A stretch of DNA of 64,000 nt from Clostridioides difficile (GCF_001299635.1 NZ_JRHN01000039.1:186001-250000), one strand, 5' to 3'; shown: positions 34,788 to 46,506, counted from the first letter of the stretch. Made by a program: numbers and translations. The notes: a model not told the origin generated them from the letters alone.

Positions 34788-35312
34788 ATGGAACTTATAG
34801 AGTGGAATTATGCTTATATTACCGATTTAGTTGAGTTTGCGAATGATAAAGAAATTGCAAAGAATCTTCGTGACAACTTCCCCCACCCTTATAGGGAGCA
34901 AAACGCTAGAGATTTTATTAGTTTTTGTTTGGCAACTCCAGAGGTTAAACAACTTAGCTATGCTATTTTTTATCAAGAAAGGGCTATTGGAAGTATCAGC
35001 CTAACATTTGAAGAAGATACCTCTATTAATAAAAATGCTGAATTAGGTTACTAGCTTGCTAGGAACTATTGGGGCAAAGGGATAGCAACAAATGCAGTAA
35101 AAGAAATATGCAAAATTGCCTTTGAAAAATACAACCTTAACAAAATTCATGCTAATGTATATTCCTACAATAGAGGGTCAAGTAAAGTATTGGAAAAATG
35201 TGGTTTTAAGATTGAAGAATACTGTCACAATTCCATAATAAAGAATAGAAAAATGCCGATACTCCTTGTAGATACAGGATATATCGGCATTTACCAACTT
35301 ATGAAAAGATAA
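34788..35312 (+). pseudogene. GNAT acetyltransferase broken by an in-frame TAG
   Basis: The frame from ATG 34788 (ribosome-binding site AAGGAG) is open to TAG at 35052-35054, then continues open to TAA at 35310. Reading through, the text is ELGY-stop-LARNYWGKGIATNAV, the acetyl-CoA-binding motif A of RimJ/RimL-type GNATs, which normally has Trp at that spot. A single TGG-to-TAG change explains the break. The downstream half (NVYSYNRGSSKVLEKCGFK) retains motif B. The 88-residue product lacks the acetyl-CoA loop and is probably inactive. Confidence 0.88.
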
Positions 35313-35387
35313 TCAAATTTAATATAAGTTTTTTTTATGACAAACTATACAATAAAATTAAGCTACTAATTAAAGATACTTTTTTAT

Positions 35388-37070
<1,683 letters not shown>

Positions 37071-40000
37071 CTACCTTAACACATCAAACATACCCCTAAC
37101 ATCTAAAGAACCATATCCGGCACTTGTATTTGGATATACTGTATTTAAATTTTTCTTAGCCCCAGCTTGCATAAATGTTTTTACTTTTTGAACATATGCT
37201 TGATTTGGATATCTACCATCAGCAAAAGTATATTGAAAATACATTGCAGCAGCTCCTGCAACATGTGCACTTGCTGCTGCTGTGCCAGTTATAGTTGCAT
37301 ATTTATTTCCAGGATAAGCTGCTATTATATTTACTCCTGGTGCTACTAAATCTGGCTTCAATCTATTTTCAATGGTTGGTCCTCTTGATGAACTTTGCCA
37401 TAAACTATTATTAATAGTGTTATATGCTCCTACAGTTATTAAATCATCTTGAATAGCTGGATAATTTATAGTAAAAAAAGGGTCAACTTGTCTAAATCTA
37501 GTTCCACTTTTTATAAGCACTCTATTTGGTAGATACAAGTTATATATACCATTTATAATATAAACCCCAACTAATCTGATTTTCCATACCCCTCTTTTAG
37601 CATTTCTCAAAGTAATATTAGTAAACTGCTGACCTGAAAAAGTAGTTGGATATACATATGTTATAGAATAATAAGTTCCTTCTAAATCAAATAGACCAGT
37701 GACTCTATTGTAACTTGATACGCCTACACTTTTACTTTCTTCACCTGAAGGTGATACTATTATTACATCTGCCTTATCTGGTTTGTTTAACCAAAGTTCT
37801 AATGATAATTCTTCTTCATCTTCACTTAACTCTAACTCAATATCAACAGAGCCACCTGCATGTAGTATTCTTCCAGATGTATGTGTTTGTGTATTACCCT
37901 CATTTCCTGCCCCTGCTGTTATACATAGACCCCTTGTAAAGAAAGCTTTTTCACTATTACTCCTATTAGTTAAGCCAGCTAGACTACTGCTACCTAAAGA
38001 TACATTTATAACTACTGGTCTTCCAAGTTCAAAAGCTTTTTTATATGCATATTGAGACGCAGCAAATAGCATCGCACTATTATAAAAACCATCTATCTTA
38101 CCAAGTTTTATTATTATTAATTCTGCATCTTCTGCTATCCCTGCATATTCACTATTTACATTTCCCAATCCTGCACATATACCACTAAGCATTGTTCCTT
38201 GACCAACCTCATCCTGAGATAGACTAGGGTCATTATTTGCAATAGCTCGATTTATATCTTCTCGTGTATATTCTGTTCCAATATAAAAACCTTCAGGTGG
38301 ACTTCCTTCTTTGGTTTGGTCCCATAAATATACTATCTTTGAAGTTCCATCTGGATAAATAAAATCTTTATGTAGATAGTCTATTCCTGTATCTGCAATC
38401 GCTATTAGAGTACCCCTTCCTGTTATTGTAATATTTGGATTGTTTTTAAAGAAATTTACACCTATCTCTTCTGTTGCAACTATACCACCAAAAGTTCCTT
38501 GATTAATAGTTCCAAGTAATGACATCTTTATAGTTGATTCTGACCTTATAATTGATGGAAGTTCCAATATCCTTTGTATACTATTATAATCAGAAGCATC
38601 TATAGGTAATATGCCTAATGAATCGCTTAATTTAATAAAATTAGAGCCCATACCTAAAGCATTTAATTCACTTTCAAATTCAGGAGTATGAATTATATTT
38701 ATTCCTGCCAGAACCCCAGTTTGTCTATTCATATCCTCATTACAAAAACTATCTAAGCTAATATCATTTTTTATATTATTATAACCATCTATAAGTTTAT
38801 AATTATTTTCTTCATCTTTAAATGATTTGTTAACACTTCTATATACAATACCATCAGTCTCCAAGTCTTGATTTATATTAGATAAGGTGTATAAATCTAT
38901 ATCTGCTAAACTTAAAAATCCAAATCCTGATGAATTGTTTGGATAAGATTGATTAGTTAATCTTCTTGCCCCTTTTAAAAGTAATGCCCTTAATTTCTGA
39001 GAGTATAAAAATAAATCATTTCCATTTACAATTCCCCACTCCATAAATAATGAACAGACACCTGTAACATGAGGAGTAGCCATACTAGTTCCACTTAATG
39101 CTCCACTTGTACCTCCTGGTAAAAAAGATATTATATCTTCTCCCGGAGCCAATAAATCTGGCTTAAATACACCTAATTGTGTATCTCCTTCCCCAGAAAA
39201 AATGGATACTATATCTGTTCTTGAATTAAAACTACCTACTGTTATAACTCTACTTGCTGTCCCAGGAACTGTTACAGTAAGTTCTTGAGTAGGAATCAGA
39301 AATCTAGTATTTCTATTTAATCCTTCAGAAGTTGGCAAATATATGTTTACATTACCAGTTACAATGTCTATTGGTTCAAATATAATTCTCCATAAACCTG
39401 GATTTATTTGTGTATTTGAACTTAATTGCAAGGTCACTCTCCTTGTGAGAGAATATGGTGCTATAGGATAAAAATAACCAGTTACTCTAGTTTCTCCCAA
39501 AGTATTTCTTATTTCGCCTGAAGTCAGAGAAATTGATTGTGTTTGAGTATTTGATGGACTTACCAAATGTACACTAAAGTCATCAACAAAATCTGGCCAT
39601 ATATTTATATTTAATATACGTTCTCCTTCTCCAACTACAAACTCAACTTCTTCTGTAATATTATTTCGCAGTCTAATCCTTTTATGACCACCTTTATCTG
39701 CATTATTTCCAGCTGCTACAACTATATTATTTTTCCAAAATAAACACATATCATCTATATATTGTTCAAATAAGGATGTTCCCCTATGTGAGCCTTCATT
39801 ACTTCCATAACTTATGTTTAGCGTAACAGGCATTCTTAATTCTAATGCCCTATCTAAAATAAATTTAATTGCCCTCATGAACTCTGTACTTCTTGAAAAA
39901 ACATCTGTCTGTATATTTCCTACTCTCACCACTATTATCCTAGCATCACTTGCAATGGTTGCACAGATACCTCCAACATGTGTCCCATGTAAACTGGTTG

Positions 40001-40466
40001 TTGAAATAGGTATATACATATTTCCATCTATTGCATTATTTATATCTTCATTAGTATATAATGTCCCCTCTCTAAAACCCTCTGGTGGATTTCCCTGAAT
40101 AGATTGGTCCCAATAATATAATATTTTAGACCTTCCATCACTATCTCTAAATACAGGTAGAGTATAATCTATTCCCGAATCGATTATACCAATTATAGTT
40201 CCTTTTCCAGTTAATCCAGTTCTATTCTTAAACCCTGTTATTCCTGTGCTTGAAAAACTTTGAACATCCTGAGTCTGTAATATGAAAGGTTTTTCTATAA
40301 ATTCAATTTCTGGATAAGTTAAAAGTGTATTTACATCTTCTTCATTATTTGATGTTATTATCGCATATGATGAATTAAGTATCTCTACTGAAACTCCTAA
40401 TTCTTGTTCTAATTTCAATATATCTCCATTGTATTTTACAATTAATTCATAATTTATTATAATCAC
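37071..40466 (-). CDS. cspBA: CspBA fusion: germination protease CspB plus pseudoprotease CspA
   Basis: 1131 residues, two subtilisin-like halves fused. CspB (about 1-550) has the full triad: [10 protein letters not shown] (Asp), SLHGTHVGG (His) and [13 protein letters not shown] (Ser). CspA (about 590-1131) keeps Asp ([10 protein letters not shown]) but has [11 protein letters not shown] (Gln for His) and [11 protein letters not shown] (Ala for Ser), so it is inactive. CspB activates the cortex hydrolase SleC; CspA assists CspC. The start is unclear: GTG 40466 overlaps its own Shine-Dalgarno GAGGTGAT, and in-frame ATA codons at 40460 and 40457 are better spaced. Confidence 0.93.
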   Translation of the reverse strand: MIIINYELIVKYNGDILKLEQELGVSVEILNSSYAIITSNNEEDVNTLLTYPEIEFIEKPFILQTQDVQSFSSTGITGFKNRTGLTGKGTIIGIIDSGIDYTLPVFRDSDGRSKILYYWDQSIQGNPPEGFREGTLYTNEDINNAIDGNMYIPISTTSLHGTHVGGICATIASDARIIVVRVGNIQTDVFSRSTEFMRAIKFILDRALELRMPVTLNISYGSNEGSHRGTSLFEQYIDDMCLFWKNNIVVAAGNNADKGGHKRIRLRNNITEEVEFVVGEGERILNINIWPDFVDDFSVHLVSPSNTQTQSISLTSGEIRNTLGETRVTGYFYPIAPYSLTRRVTLQLSSNTQINPGLWRIIFEPIDIVTGNVNIYLPTSEGLNRNTRFLIPTQELTVTVPGTASRVITVGSFNSRTDIVSIFSGEGDTQLGVFKPDLLAPGEDIISFLPGGTSGALSGTSMATPHVTGVCSLFMEWGIVNGNDLFLYSQKLRALLLKGARRLTNQSYPNNSSGFGFLSLADIDLYTLSNINQDLETDGIVYRSVNKSFKDEENNYKLIDGYNNIKNDISLDSFCNEDMNRQTGVLAGINIIHTPEFESELNALGMGSNFIKLSDSLGILPIDASDYNSIQRILELPSIIRSESTIKMSLLGTINQGTFGGIVATEEIGVNFFKNNPNITITGRGTLIAIADTGIDYLHKDFIYPDGTSKIVYLWDQTKEGSPPEGFYIGTEYTREDINRAIANNDPSLSQDEVGQGTMLSGICAGLGNVNSEYAGIAEDAELIIIKLGKIDGFYNSAMLFAASQYAYKKAFELGRPVVINVSLGSSSLAGLTNRSNSEKAFFTRGLCITAGAGNEGNTQTHTSGRILHAGGSVDIELELSEDEEELSLELWLNKPDKADVIIVSPSGEESKSVGVSSYNRVTGLFDLEGTYYSITYVYPTTFSGQQFTNITLRNAKRGVWKIRLVGVYIINGIYNLYLPNRVLIKSGTRFRQVDPFFTINYPAIQDDLITVGAYNTINNSLWQSSSRGPTIENRLKPDLVAPGVNIIAAYPGNKYATITGTAAASAHVAGAAAMYFQYTFADGRYPNQAYVQKVKTFMQAGAKKNLNTVYPNTSAGYGSLDVRGMFDVLR

Positions 40467-40490
40467 CTCGATTTCTAAAATTATTATTAA

Positions 40491-40522
40491 TGTATATGTT
40501 TTCTGTAGTTCTAAAATGTATC
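40491..40522 (-). promoter_or_regulatory. Possible sigma-E-type promoter of cspBA
   Basis: The minus strand has ATACATT (in 40522-40515) and, about 15 bases on, ACATATACA (40500-40491), resembling mother-cell sigma-E elements. The csp genes are known to be sporulation-expressed. Weak match, read by eye. Confidence 0.35.
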
Positions 40523-40562
40523 AGAGTATATAATTTTTAAATTTCATTTATGCAAACATATC

Positions 40563-40588
40563 TTCTAAATAGTATATACTATTTAGAA
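40563..40588. repeat. Perfect 26-bp palindrome upstream of cspBA
   Basis: TTCTAAATAGTAT and its exact reverse complement abut with no spacer, at 40563-40588. It lies about 40 bases upstream of the possible cspBA -35 and before the VWA gene terminator. It has no T-tract typical of a terminator. Confidence 0.6.
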
Positions 40589-40660
40589 ATACTTTAGTTT
40601 TTTAGTTCATTACACCCTTTTTTGTATGAAATCAGATATATTTTTATTATTTCAACAATT

Positions 40661-40694
40661 AAAAAGAGGCTTATCTCTATTTTGAGACAGCCTC
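40661..40694 (-). terminator. Terminator of the MoxR-VWA operon
   Basis: GC-containing stem GAGGCTTATCTC (40666-40677) / GAGACAGCCTC (40684-40694) with one bulge, followed on the minus strand by TTTTT. Confidence 0.85.
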
Positions 40695-40707
40695 ATTATT
40701 ATTTATT

Positions 40708-41904
40708 TTACCTTGACACCATTAAATTTTTTAGTGCTTTCTCCAAACCTTTTACAGTTAATGGAAACATATTAAATTCACCTTGTATTAATCTTTGAGT
40801 CTGATACCAATAACTAATTGAATCCCATCCATCTCTCAATTCTGGATTCAACCATACTATTTTACTATACTTTCTTTTAAATATTTTTAGCCATTCTATT
40901 CCAGGAGTATAATTGTATGGTCCACGGTAATTACCACCAATATTAAGTAACTCAGTAGGTGACATGGAAGCATCTCCCACAATTATAACTTTATAGTTTT
41001 TATCTATATTTTGTAATATCCATTCAGTATCAATAGATTTACTTAGCCAACATTCAGGTGTTGTAAATAATCTATCATAAATACAGTTATGAAAATAATA
41101 TACTTTTACATCTTTAAAATGGTTTGATTTACTTACAGACTGGAATAGTGTATTACATAGAGTGCTATATCCTCTCATTGAGCCCCCTGAGTCCATAAGT
41201 AATAAAAGCTTCACTGTATTTTTTCTTGGCTTCTCAAAAAACAACTTTAAATACCCTGCATTATTACAAGTCTCTTCAATAGTCTTATCCAAGTCAAGCT
41301 CTGTTTTTGGAGTATCTATTCTAGTAGAAAATTGACGAAGCCTTTTTAGTGCTACTTGAAACTGACGCATATTTAGAACTTCATCATCTCTAAAGTCTCT
41401 ATATTTTCTTTCTCCTGCAACTTCCAAAACAGCTCTCCCATAGGTTGAATTTCCCCCTATACGTATACCAGTTTGTCCCTTTCCTGAATGCCCTAATTCA
41501 GAAGTACCTCCTGTTCCTATCCAATAATTACCTCCATTATGTGGAGAATCTTGTTCTTTTATACGTTCTTCTAACTTCGCTCTTAATTCATCAAGATTTA
41601 TATTGGGATTTTGTTCTAGTCTTTCAAATTCTTCTAAATTTATATCTGTTTTATTAAGCCAATTCATAATTTCTTCTGGAATTTCTTCTTGATGTTCTAT
41701 TCCTTTAAAATACTCTAAAAATACTGCATCAAACTTATCAAAATTACTTTCACTTTTTATTAAAATCATCCTACAAAGGTAGTAGAAATTTGAAAAATTT
41801 GAATAACAAAGACCTTTGTCCAATGCTTCGATTAAAGTCATCCACTCATTTAAAGATATATCTAATCCTCTTGCCCTCAATAAATAAAAAAATTTAATAA
41901 ACAT
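40708..41904 (-). CDS. VWA-domain protein, CoxE-like
   Basis: 398 residues. N-terminal helical region, a Gly-rich central linker (GGNYWIGTGGTSELGHSGKGQTG, about 145-170), then a C-terminal von Willebrand A domain (about 225-390) with metal-site motif MDSGGSM and later threonine and aspartate loops (IVGDASMSP). It lies 20 bases after a MoxR ATPase gene. MoxR and VWA proteins act together as chaperones inserting metals or assembling complexes. The client here is unknown. Confidence 0.82.
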   Translation of the reverse strand: MFIKFFYLLRARGLDISLNEWMTLIEALDKGLCYSNFSNFYYLCRMILIKSESNFDKFDAVFLEYFKGIEHQEEIPEEIMNWLNKTDINLEEFERLEQNPNINLDELRAKLEERIKEQDSPHNGGNYWIGTGGTSELGHSGKGQTGIRIGGNSTYGRAVLEVAGERKYRDFRDDEVLNMRQFQVALKRLRQFSTRIDTPKTELDLDKTIEETCNNAGYLKLFFEKPRKNTVKLLLLMDSGGSMRGYSTLCNTLFQSVSKSNHFKDVKVYYFHNCIYDRLFTTPECWLSKSIDTEWILQNIDKNYKVIIVGDASMSPTELLNIGGNYRGPYNYTPGIEWLKIFKRKYSKIVWLNPELRDGWDSISYWYQTQRLIQGEFNMFPLTVKGLEKALKNLMVSR

Positions 41905-41924
41905 AATTATCCAGCTCCTATTAA

Positions 41925-42746
41925 CTATAAACGTCTTTGCATAGATTCAATATCCTCGTTATTTTTAAGTAGTATTCCTGCAAAAGGAACTTCTTTCTCT
42001 ATTTTTTCGATAGGAATTCCACTCAAAGTTAATGCTTGTATCCAGTCTATTAATTCTGATGTACTAGGTTTCTTTTGTATTTCTTTTAGCCCTCTAATCC
42101 AATAAAAAGTAGTCATTACTTGTTCTAATAGATGTTCTTCTACCTTATCAAAATGTACTTTGACTATTTCTTCCATCATCTCTTTATCAGGAAATTCTAT
42201 ATAATGGAATATACATCTTCTCAGAAATGCATCTGGAAGTTCTTTTTCTGCATTTGAAGTTATAATAACTATAGGTCTTTGTTTAGCCTTTACAGTTTCT
42301 TTTGTTTCATTTATGTAAAACTCCATTTTATCTAATTCCCAAAGCAGGTCATTTGGAAATTCTAGGTCTGCTTTATCTATTTCATCTATTAAAAGAATTA
42401 CTTGTTGCTTTGAACTAAATGCTTCTCCTAATTTACCATATTTTATGTACTTACTAATATCGTCTACTCCTTCTCCTCCAAATTGACTGTCATAGAGTCT
42501 TTGAACAGTATCATATACATAAAGACCATCTTGAGCTTTTGTAGTTGACTTTATATTCCAAATTACTAAATCTTTTTTTAGTTCATTTGAAATCGCTTGT
42601 GCAAGCATGGTCTTACCTGTTCCAGGTTCACCTTTAATCAAAAGTGGTTTTTCAAGAGCAATAGCAACATTAACTGATGCCATTAATTCTGGTGATACCA
42701 CATAATCACTAGTACCTTTAAAATTACCTATTTCTTTTTTTATCAT
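41925..42746 (-). CDS. MoxR-family AAA+ ATPase
   Basis: 273 residues. Walker A GEPGTGKT (about 38-45), Walker B ILLIDEIDKAD (about 118-128), sensor 1 IITSNAEKELPDAFLRRC with the arginine finger (about 153-170). The family remodels protein complexes with VWA partners, and the next gene encodes one. Ribosome-binding site AAAAGGAG. Confidence 0.9.
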   Translation of the reverse strand: MIKKEIGNFKGTSDYVVSPELMASVNVAIALEKPLLIKGEPGTGKTMLAQAISNELKKDLVIWNIKSTTKAQDGLYVYDTVQRLYDSQFGGEGVDDISKYIKYGKLGEAFSSKQQVILLIDEIDKADLEFPNDLLWELDKMEFYINETKETVKAKQRPIVIITSNAEKELPDAFLRRCIFHYIEFPDKEMMEEIVKVHFDKVEEHLLEQVMTTFYWIRGLKEIQKKPSTSELIDWIQALTLSGIPIEKIEKEVPFAGILLKNNEDIESMQRRL

Positions 42747-43158
42747 AAGTTCTACTCCTTTTAAACAATAATTTTCTAAATGTATATAGAGACTTTATTA
42801 CTATTTTTAATATAAAAAATAATAAGACAATACATTTGTATAGTATTATTCTAAAATTCTATATCCAAGTAAAATTACCTCTAAAATATTTAAATTTTAT
42901 CTTTATTTGTCATAATTAAATGAAATATATATTTAAAAAAGCATGAAAAGAGAGTATCTTATACAAAATTTAAATTATAATAAACTTACTTTAACCGAGA
43001 ATATCACTTTTTTTAGAATTAAGTTATATATAAACATAACTTAATTAATTTTCATCATTTTTAATCATAAATATAAAATTTTAATGTATTTATAATTTCA
43101 TATTAATCATACTATATTAATACTGCTTTTTATTGTATAATAAGCTATAAATATTAAC
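42747..43158. other. Intergenic region, no gene seen
   Basis: About 410 bases of very AT-rich DNA between divergent genes. Only scattered short ORFs and no recognisable hairpin, riboswitch or repeat. It must carry both promoters, but no clear -35/-10 pair stands out. Confidence 0.5.
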
Positions 43159-43215
43159 TTGAACTTAAATTTAGATATTTTAAAATTTAACAAATATAAG
43201 AAAGGTTGTGTTGTT

Positions 43216-44310
43216 TTGCAAGATAAAAAAATTTATTTAAATATTGTACTTACGGTGGTTGTTTCATATATCTTAATTAAAGTTATTGATAATTATAAAT
43301 ACTTTTTTGGAATGGTAAGTCTATTAATGTCACTATTGACACCATTTATAATAGCATTTATATTAGCATATATATTCAATCCATTAGTAAAGTTTTTGGA
43401 AAGCAAACTAAATTTTAAGAGAATATACTCATTACTTCTTACTTATGGTGTACTCATAGTTATACTAATTGCCTTTATACTATTTACAGTTCCATCCATA
43501 GTAAATAGTTTAGCTGATTTGGTATCTCAAGTTCCTACATATATAGATAAAACAGAGCAGTTTTTATTTGATTTAGGTAAAAGTTTACAATCAGTAGACC
43601 CTAACACACTAAAAGAATACGGTGACAAAATTATGAGTGTAATGCCTAAGTTTAGTAACTTACTTATTGGCTCACTTGGAGGAATATTTAGTACTACATT
43701 CTCTGTTGGAAAATTTATAGTACAATTTCTTTTAGGTTTTATAATTTGTTTCTATATATTATTAGAAAAAGAAAAATTCTTATTATTTACGAAGAAGATA
43801 GTTTATATTTCTTTGGGTAAAAAGTATGGAGATTTTATAATAGAATTATGTCAGAGCTTAAACATGAATATTGGTAAATACTTTACAGGAAAGATTCTAG
43901 ACTCTTTTATAGTTGGAGTACTTTCTGGAATTGGTCTTTACTTTTTAAAATCTGAATATGCACTGTTATTTGGTACGCTTATGGGTGTTATGAATATGGT
44001 TCCATATTTTGGTCCAGTAATAGGTATGGCACCAGTTGTAATAATTAATTTATTCTCTAATCCAACAACTGCACTAACTTCTTTGATTTATTTAATAATA
44101 ATTCAGCAAGTTGAAGTTACATTTATAGAACCAAAAATCGTAGGTGGACAACTAGGTCTTAGTCCATTTTTTACAATACTAGCAGTTACTGTTGGAGGAG
44201 GATTTTTTGGTATACCAGGCATGATTCTATCAGCCCCTGTGATGGGTGTTATAAAGATATATTTCTGTGAATTTGTAAATCGTAGACATGATAAAATACA
44301 GATGGAATAA
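43216..44310 (+). CDS. AI-2E-family transporter (PerM/YtvI type)
   Basis: About 364 residues with eight hydrophobic helices (for example LLTPFIIAFILAYIFNPLV, LLGFIICFYILLEKEKFL and GMILSAPVMGVIKIY) and the family's central soluble region. Family substrates are debated (AI-2 export, Na+/H+ exchange, peptides). The frame opens with a TTG at 43159 but only AAAGG (43201-43205), 10 bases before TTG 43216, resembles a ribosome-binding site, so 43216 is preferred. Monocistronic. Confidence 0.82.
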   Translation: MQDKKIYLNIVLTVVVSYILIKVIDNYKYFFGMVSLLMSLLTPFIIAFILAYIFNPLVKFLESKLNFKRIYSLLLTYGVLIVILIAFILFTVPSIVNSLADLVSQVPTYIDKTEQFLFDLGKSLQSVDPNTLKEYGDKIMSVMPKFSNLLIGSLGGIFSTTFSVGKFIVQFLLGFIICFYILLEKEKFLLFTKKIVYISLGKKYGDFIIELCQSLNMNIGKYFTGKILDSFIVGVLSGIGLYFLKSEYALLFGTLMGVMNMVPYFGPVIGMAPVVIINLFSNPTTALTSLIYLIIIQQVEVTFIEPKIVGGQLGLSPFFTILAVTVGGGFFGIPGMILSAPVMGVIKIYFCEFVNRRHDKIQME

Positions 44311-44460
44311 AAATACAATTTAATTACGATTTTGTAATCAAAGGTTACAGCTGTGTAACTGTAATATTATTCTCTTTAATGGTAATATTTAATTATAGGA
44401 AACATACAATATTATTAAGTAATGAATCTTATATAATTAAACACGAAAGAGGGTTTTAGT

Positions 44461-44817
44461 ATGAAAAAAGCACTTATATCTTTATTAGTTTTATCTTGTT
44501 TGTTATTAACTGCACCAGTAAATGAATCTTCTTATGCTGATTCACAAAAGAATGTTCCTGTAAGCCAAAATACTAAATTGACTCAAGAACAAGCTAAAGA
44601 ACTTTTAATAAAATACAACAATGAAGTTGATTACATATATCAAGGAAATGCTAGCGATTTCGAAGCACTAAAAGCTAAAAATCTTAACGGTTATGTATTT
44701 TTACCAGATGCAGATGGTGACATCGGTTACTTTGTAAATGAAAATACTTCTGAGATATATTACTTCCACCCAAGTGGATATCTTGAATTAGTTAATCAAC
44801 AACAAAATAATAAATAA
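44461..44817 (+). CDS. Small secreted protein
   Basis: 118 residues with a clear signal peptide (ALISLLVLSCLLLTAPV) and likely cleavage after SSYA near residue 26. The mature part has a helical segment (TQEQAKELLIKYNNEVDYIYQG) then beta-rich sequence; a single Cys lies inside the signal peptide. No family recognised. GAGGG ribosome-binding site 7 bases before ATG; its own terminator follows, so it is monocistronic. Confidence 0.75.
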   Translation: MKKALISLLVLSCLLLTAPVNESSYADSQKNVPVSQNTKLTQEQAKELLIKYNNEVDYIYQGNASDFEALKAKNLNGYVFLPDADGDIGYFVNENTSEIYYFHPSGYLELVNQQQNNK

Positions 44818-44824
44818 CTAATAA

Positions 44825-44867
44825 AAAATGGATGCAAATTGATATAAATTTAGCATCCATTTTATTT
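44825..44867. terminator. Bidirectional terminator between the secreted protein and eam
   Basis: Eleven-bp stem AAAATGGATGC (44825-44835) / GCATCCATTTT (44853-44863), A-run before and T-run after, serving convergent genes. Confidence 0.88.
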
Positions 44868-44909
44868 TTATTTTAAAGTTGTTTCTTTTTTTTGCAATTT
44901 AAATATTTA

Positions 44910-46178
44910 TTAATCTTGAGCTTGCTCTTTTATAAGTTTCTTTATATCTACAGCAGGTTCATCTTCCATTTTTACAACTTTACCTTCCCATGTTCTAAGC
45001 ATAACATAATCTGTTCCTTTTGATACAAGGTATTGTGGAAGTAATGGAGTTTTTCCTCCTCCTTTTGGAGCGTTAACTATATATGTTGGTATAGCCATTC
45101 CTGATGTATATCCTCTTAGATACTCCATTATTTCAAGACCATCATCCACTGATGTGTTAAAATGTTTTGTTCCCTTTACATGCTTGCTTTGGAATATATA
45201 ATACGGTTTTACTCTTATTTTTAATAATTCTTGATTTAAACATCTCATTACAAATTTATCATTATTTATACCATTCAATAACACTGCTTGATTTCCTAAT
45301 GGAACTCCTGCATTTGCTAGCTTTTCACAAGCTTCTTTAGATTCTTTAGTTATTTCCATTGGATGATTGAAATGTGTATTTATATATATAGGATGATATT
45401 TTTTTAGCATATTACAAAATTCATCTGTAATTCTTTGTGGCATTGTAACAAGAGTTCTAGTTCCTAATCTGACATAATCAACATGTGGTATTTCTTTAAG
45501 TTGACTAAGAATCCATTCTAAATAATCATCTTTTAATGTAAGAGCATCTCCTCCAGTCACCAACACATCTCTTATTTCTTCATTTTCTCTAATATAGTCT
45601 ATAGACTCTTGTATAATAGCTTTTGACTTGTGAGAATCTTGTTGACCAATATTTCTTCTTCTTTGACAGTGTCTACAATACATAGCACACTCATTTGTTA
45701 CATTTATTATCAGTCTATCTGGATATCTTCTTGTTATACATCCTGCTGGATTTGTGTACTCTTCTCCCATTGGGTCTAAATCTTCTTGTTCATCTTCCAA
45801 TTCTATATGTGTTGGTATGGACAGTAATTTTATTGGGTCGCATATATCTTCTGGGTCTATCAGACTCAAATAATACGGGGATATCGCCCATCTAAACTGA
45901 GTACCAACCTCTTTTATATATTCTTTTTCTTTTTTAGTTAGAGTTATAATTTTTGATAAAGTATCTACGTCTGTTATTCTATTTGATAATTGCCATTTGT
46001 AGTTATTCCAATCTTCTTCTGTTCCATTTAATAAATTTAATATTTTCTGTTTTCGTTTATTTATCTCTTCTTCTTTTTCAAGCCCTCTGTTAATCGTTTT
46101 TCTAGCCTGAATATAATCATCAATTTTTGATTTTAGTTCAGCAGCTCTCTCTAAGGATATTCTAGTTTGTTCATTCAT
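44910..46178 (-). CDS. eam: Glutamate 2,3-aminomutase
   Basis: 422-residue radical SAM/PLP enzyme converting L-glutamate to L-beta-glutamate, a possible osmolyte. The iron-sulfur cysteines are C164, C168 and C171 (ECAMYCRHCQRR); a PLP lysine is likely in PKGGGK (K376). Lysine 2,3-aminomutase binds its substrate's amino group with two aspartates; here those positions are Lys332 (IFQSKHVKG) and Asn369 (YIVNAPKGG), exactly the change described for C. difficile glutamate 2,3-aminomutase. The upstream leader has an unusual hairpin between a strong Shine-Dalgarno and the ATG. Confidence 0.93.
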   Translation of the reverse strand: MNEQTRISLERAAELKSKIDDYIQARKTINRGLEKEEEINKRKQKILNLLNGTEEDWNNYKWQLSNRITDVDTLSKIITLTKKEKEYIKEVGTQFRWAISPYYLSLIDPEDICDPIKLLSIPTHIELEDEQEDLDPMGEEYTNPAGCITRRYPDRLIINVTNECAMYCRHCQRRRNIGQQDSHKSKAIIQESIDYIRENEEIRDVLVTGGDALTLKDDYLEWILSQLKEIPHVDYVRLGTRTLVTMPQRITDEFCNMLKKYHPIYINTHFNHPMEITKESKEACEKLANAGVPLGNQAVLLNGINNDKFVMRCLNQELLKIRVKPYYIFQSKHVKGTKHFNTSVDDGLEIMEYLRGYTSGMAIPTYIVNAPKGGGKTPLLPQYLVSKGTDYVMLRTWEGKVVKMEDEPAVDIKKLIKEQAQD

Positions 46179-46231
46179 AATTCTTCGCTATCAAAATTAA
46201 CTACTCATATTATTTGATAGCATCCTCCTTT
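46176..46231 (-). promoter_or_regulatory. Split ribosome-binding site with intervening hairpin before eam
   Basis: A strong AAAGGAGG (46231-46224 on the minus strand) lies about 45 bases before the eam ATG. Between them an inverted repeat GCTATCAAA / TTTGATAGC (46221-46213 and 46195-46187) can loop out. With the hairpin folded, the Shine-Dalgarno is 10 bases from the ATG. A short frame (ATG at 46208, then two Ser codons and stop) also lies inside the loop. Confidence 0.6.
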
Positions 46232-46506
46232 CTGATGTGTTTATATCATTCTGATAGGCAGATTTAACTTTGCCATATAGATTTTATAACAAATAAAATT
46301 GAACTTATTTTTGCATTTTTTCTGTTATTTTACACATTTGTGAATATTTTTCCACTTTCGTCAATAAATTACAATATATTATGCATTTTTTTTAACAAAT
46401 GATTAATTTTTTCTATTTTTAAGAATTATTTTACCATAAAACGATTATATTTTCAAGATTATTAAAGTTAAAATTTTAATAGAAAATAAAGTATTTCATT
46501 AAATAA

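Noticed and set aside
35052-35054. Possible readthrough or recoding of the TAG in the GNAT gene
   Set aside because: No recoding element, and motif A normally has Trp (TGG) there; a single nonsense change is simpler.
30942-35315. TGATTATC near 30942-30949 and GATAATCA near 35308-35315 as terminal inverted repeats of the acquired segment
   Set aside because: Only 8 bp in AT-rich DNA; likely chance. No target-site duplication seen.
37167-38055. Plus-strand frames opposite cspBA, one Cys-rich
   Set aside because: They lie wholly antisense to a well-supported gene, with no ribosome-binding sites or family motifs.
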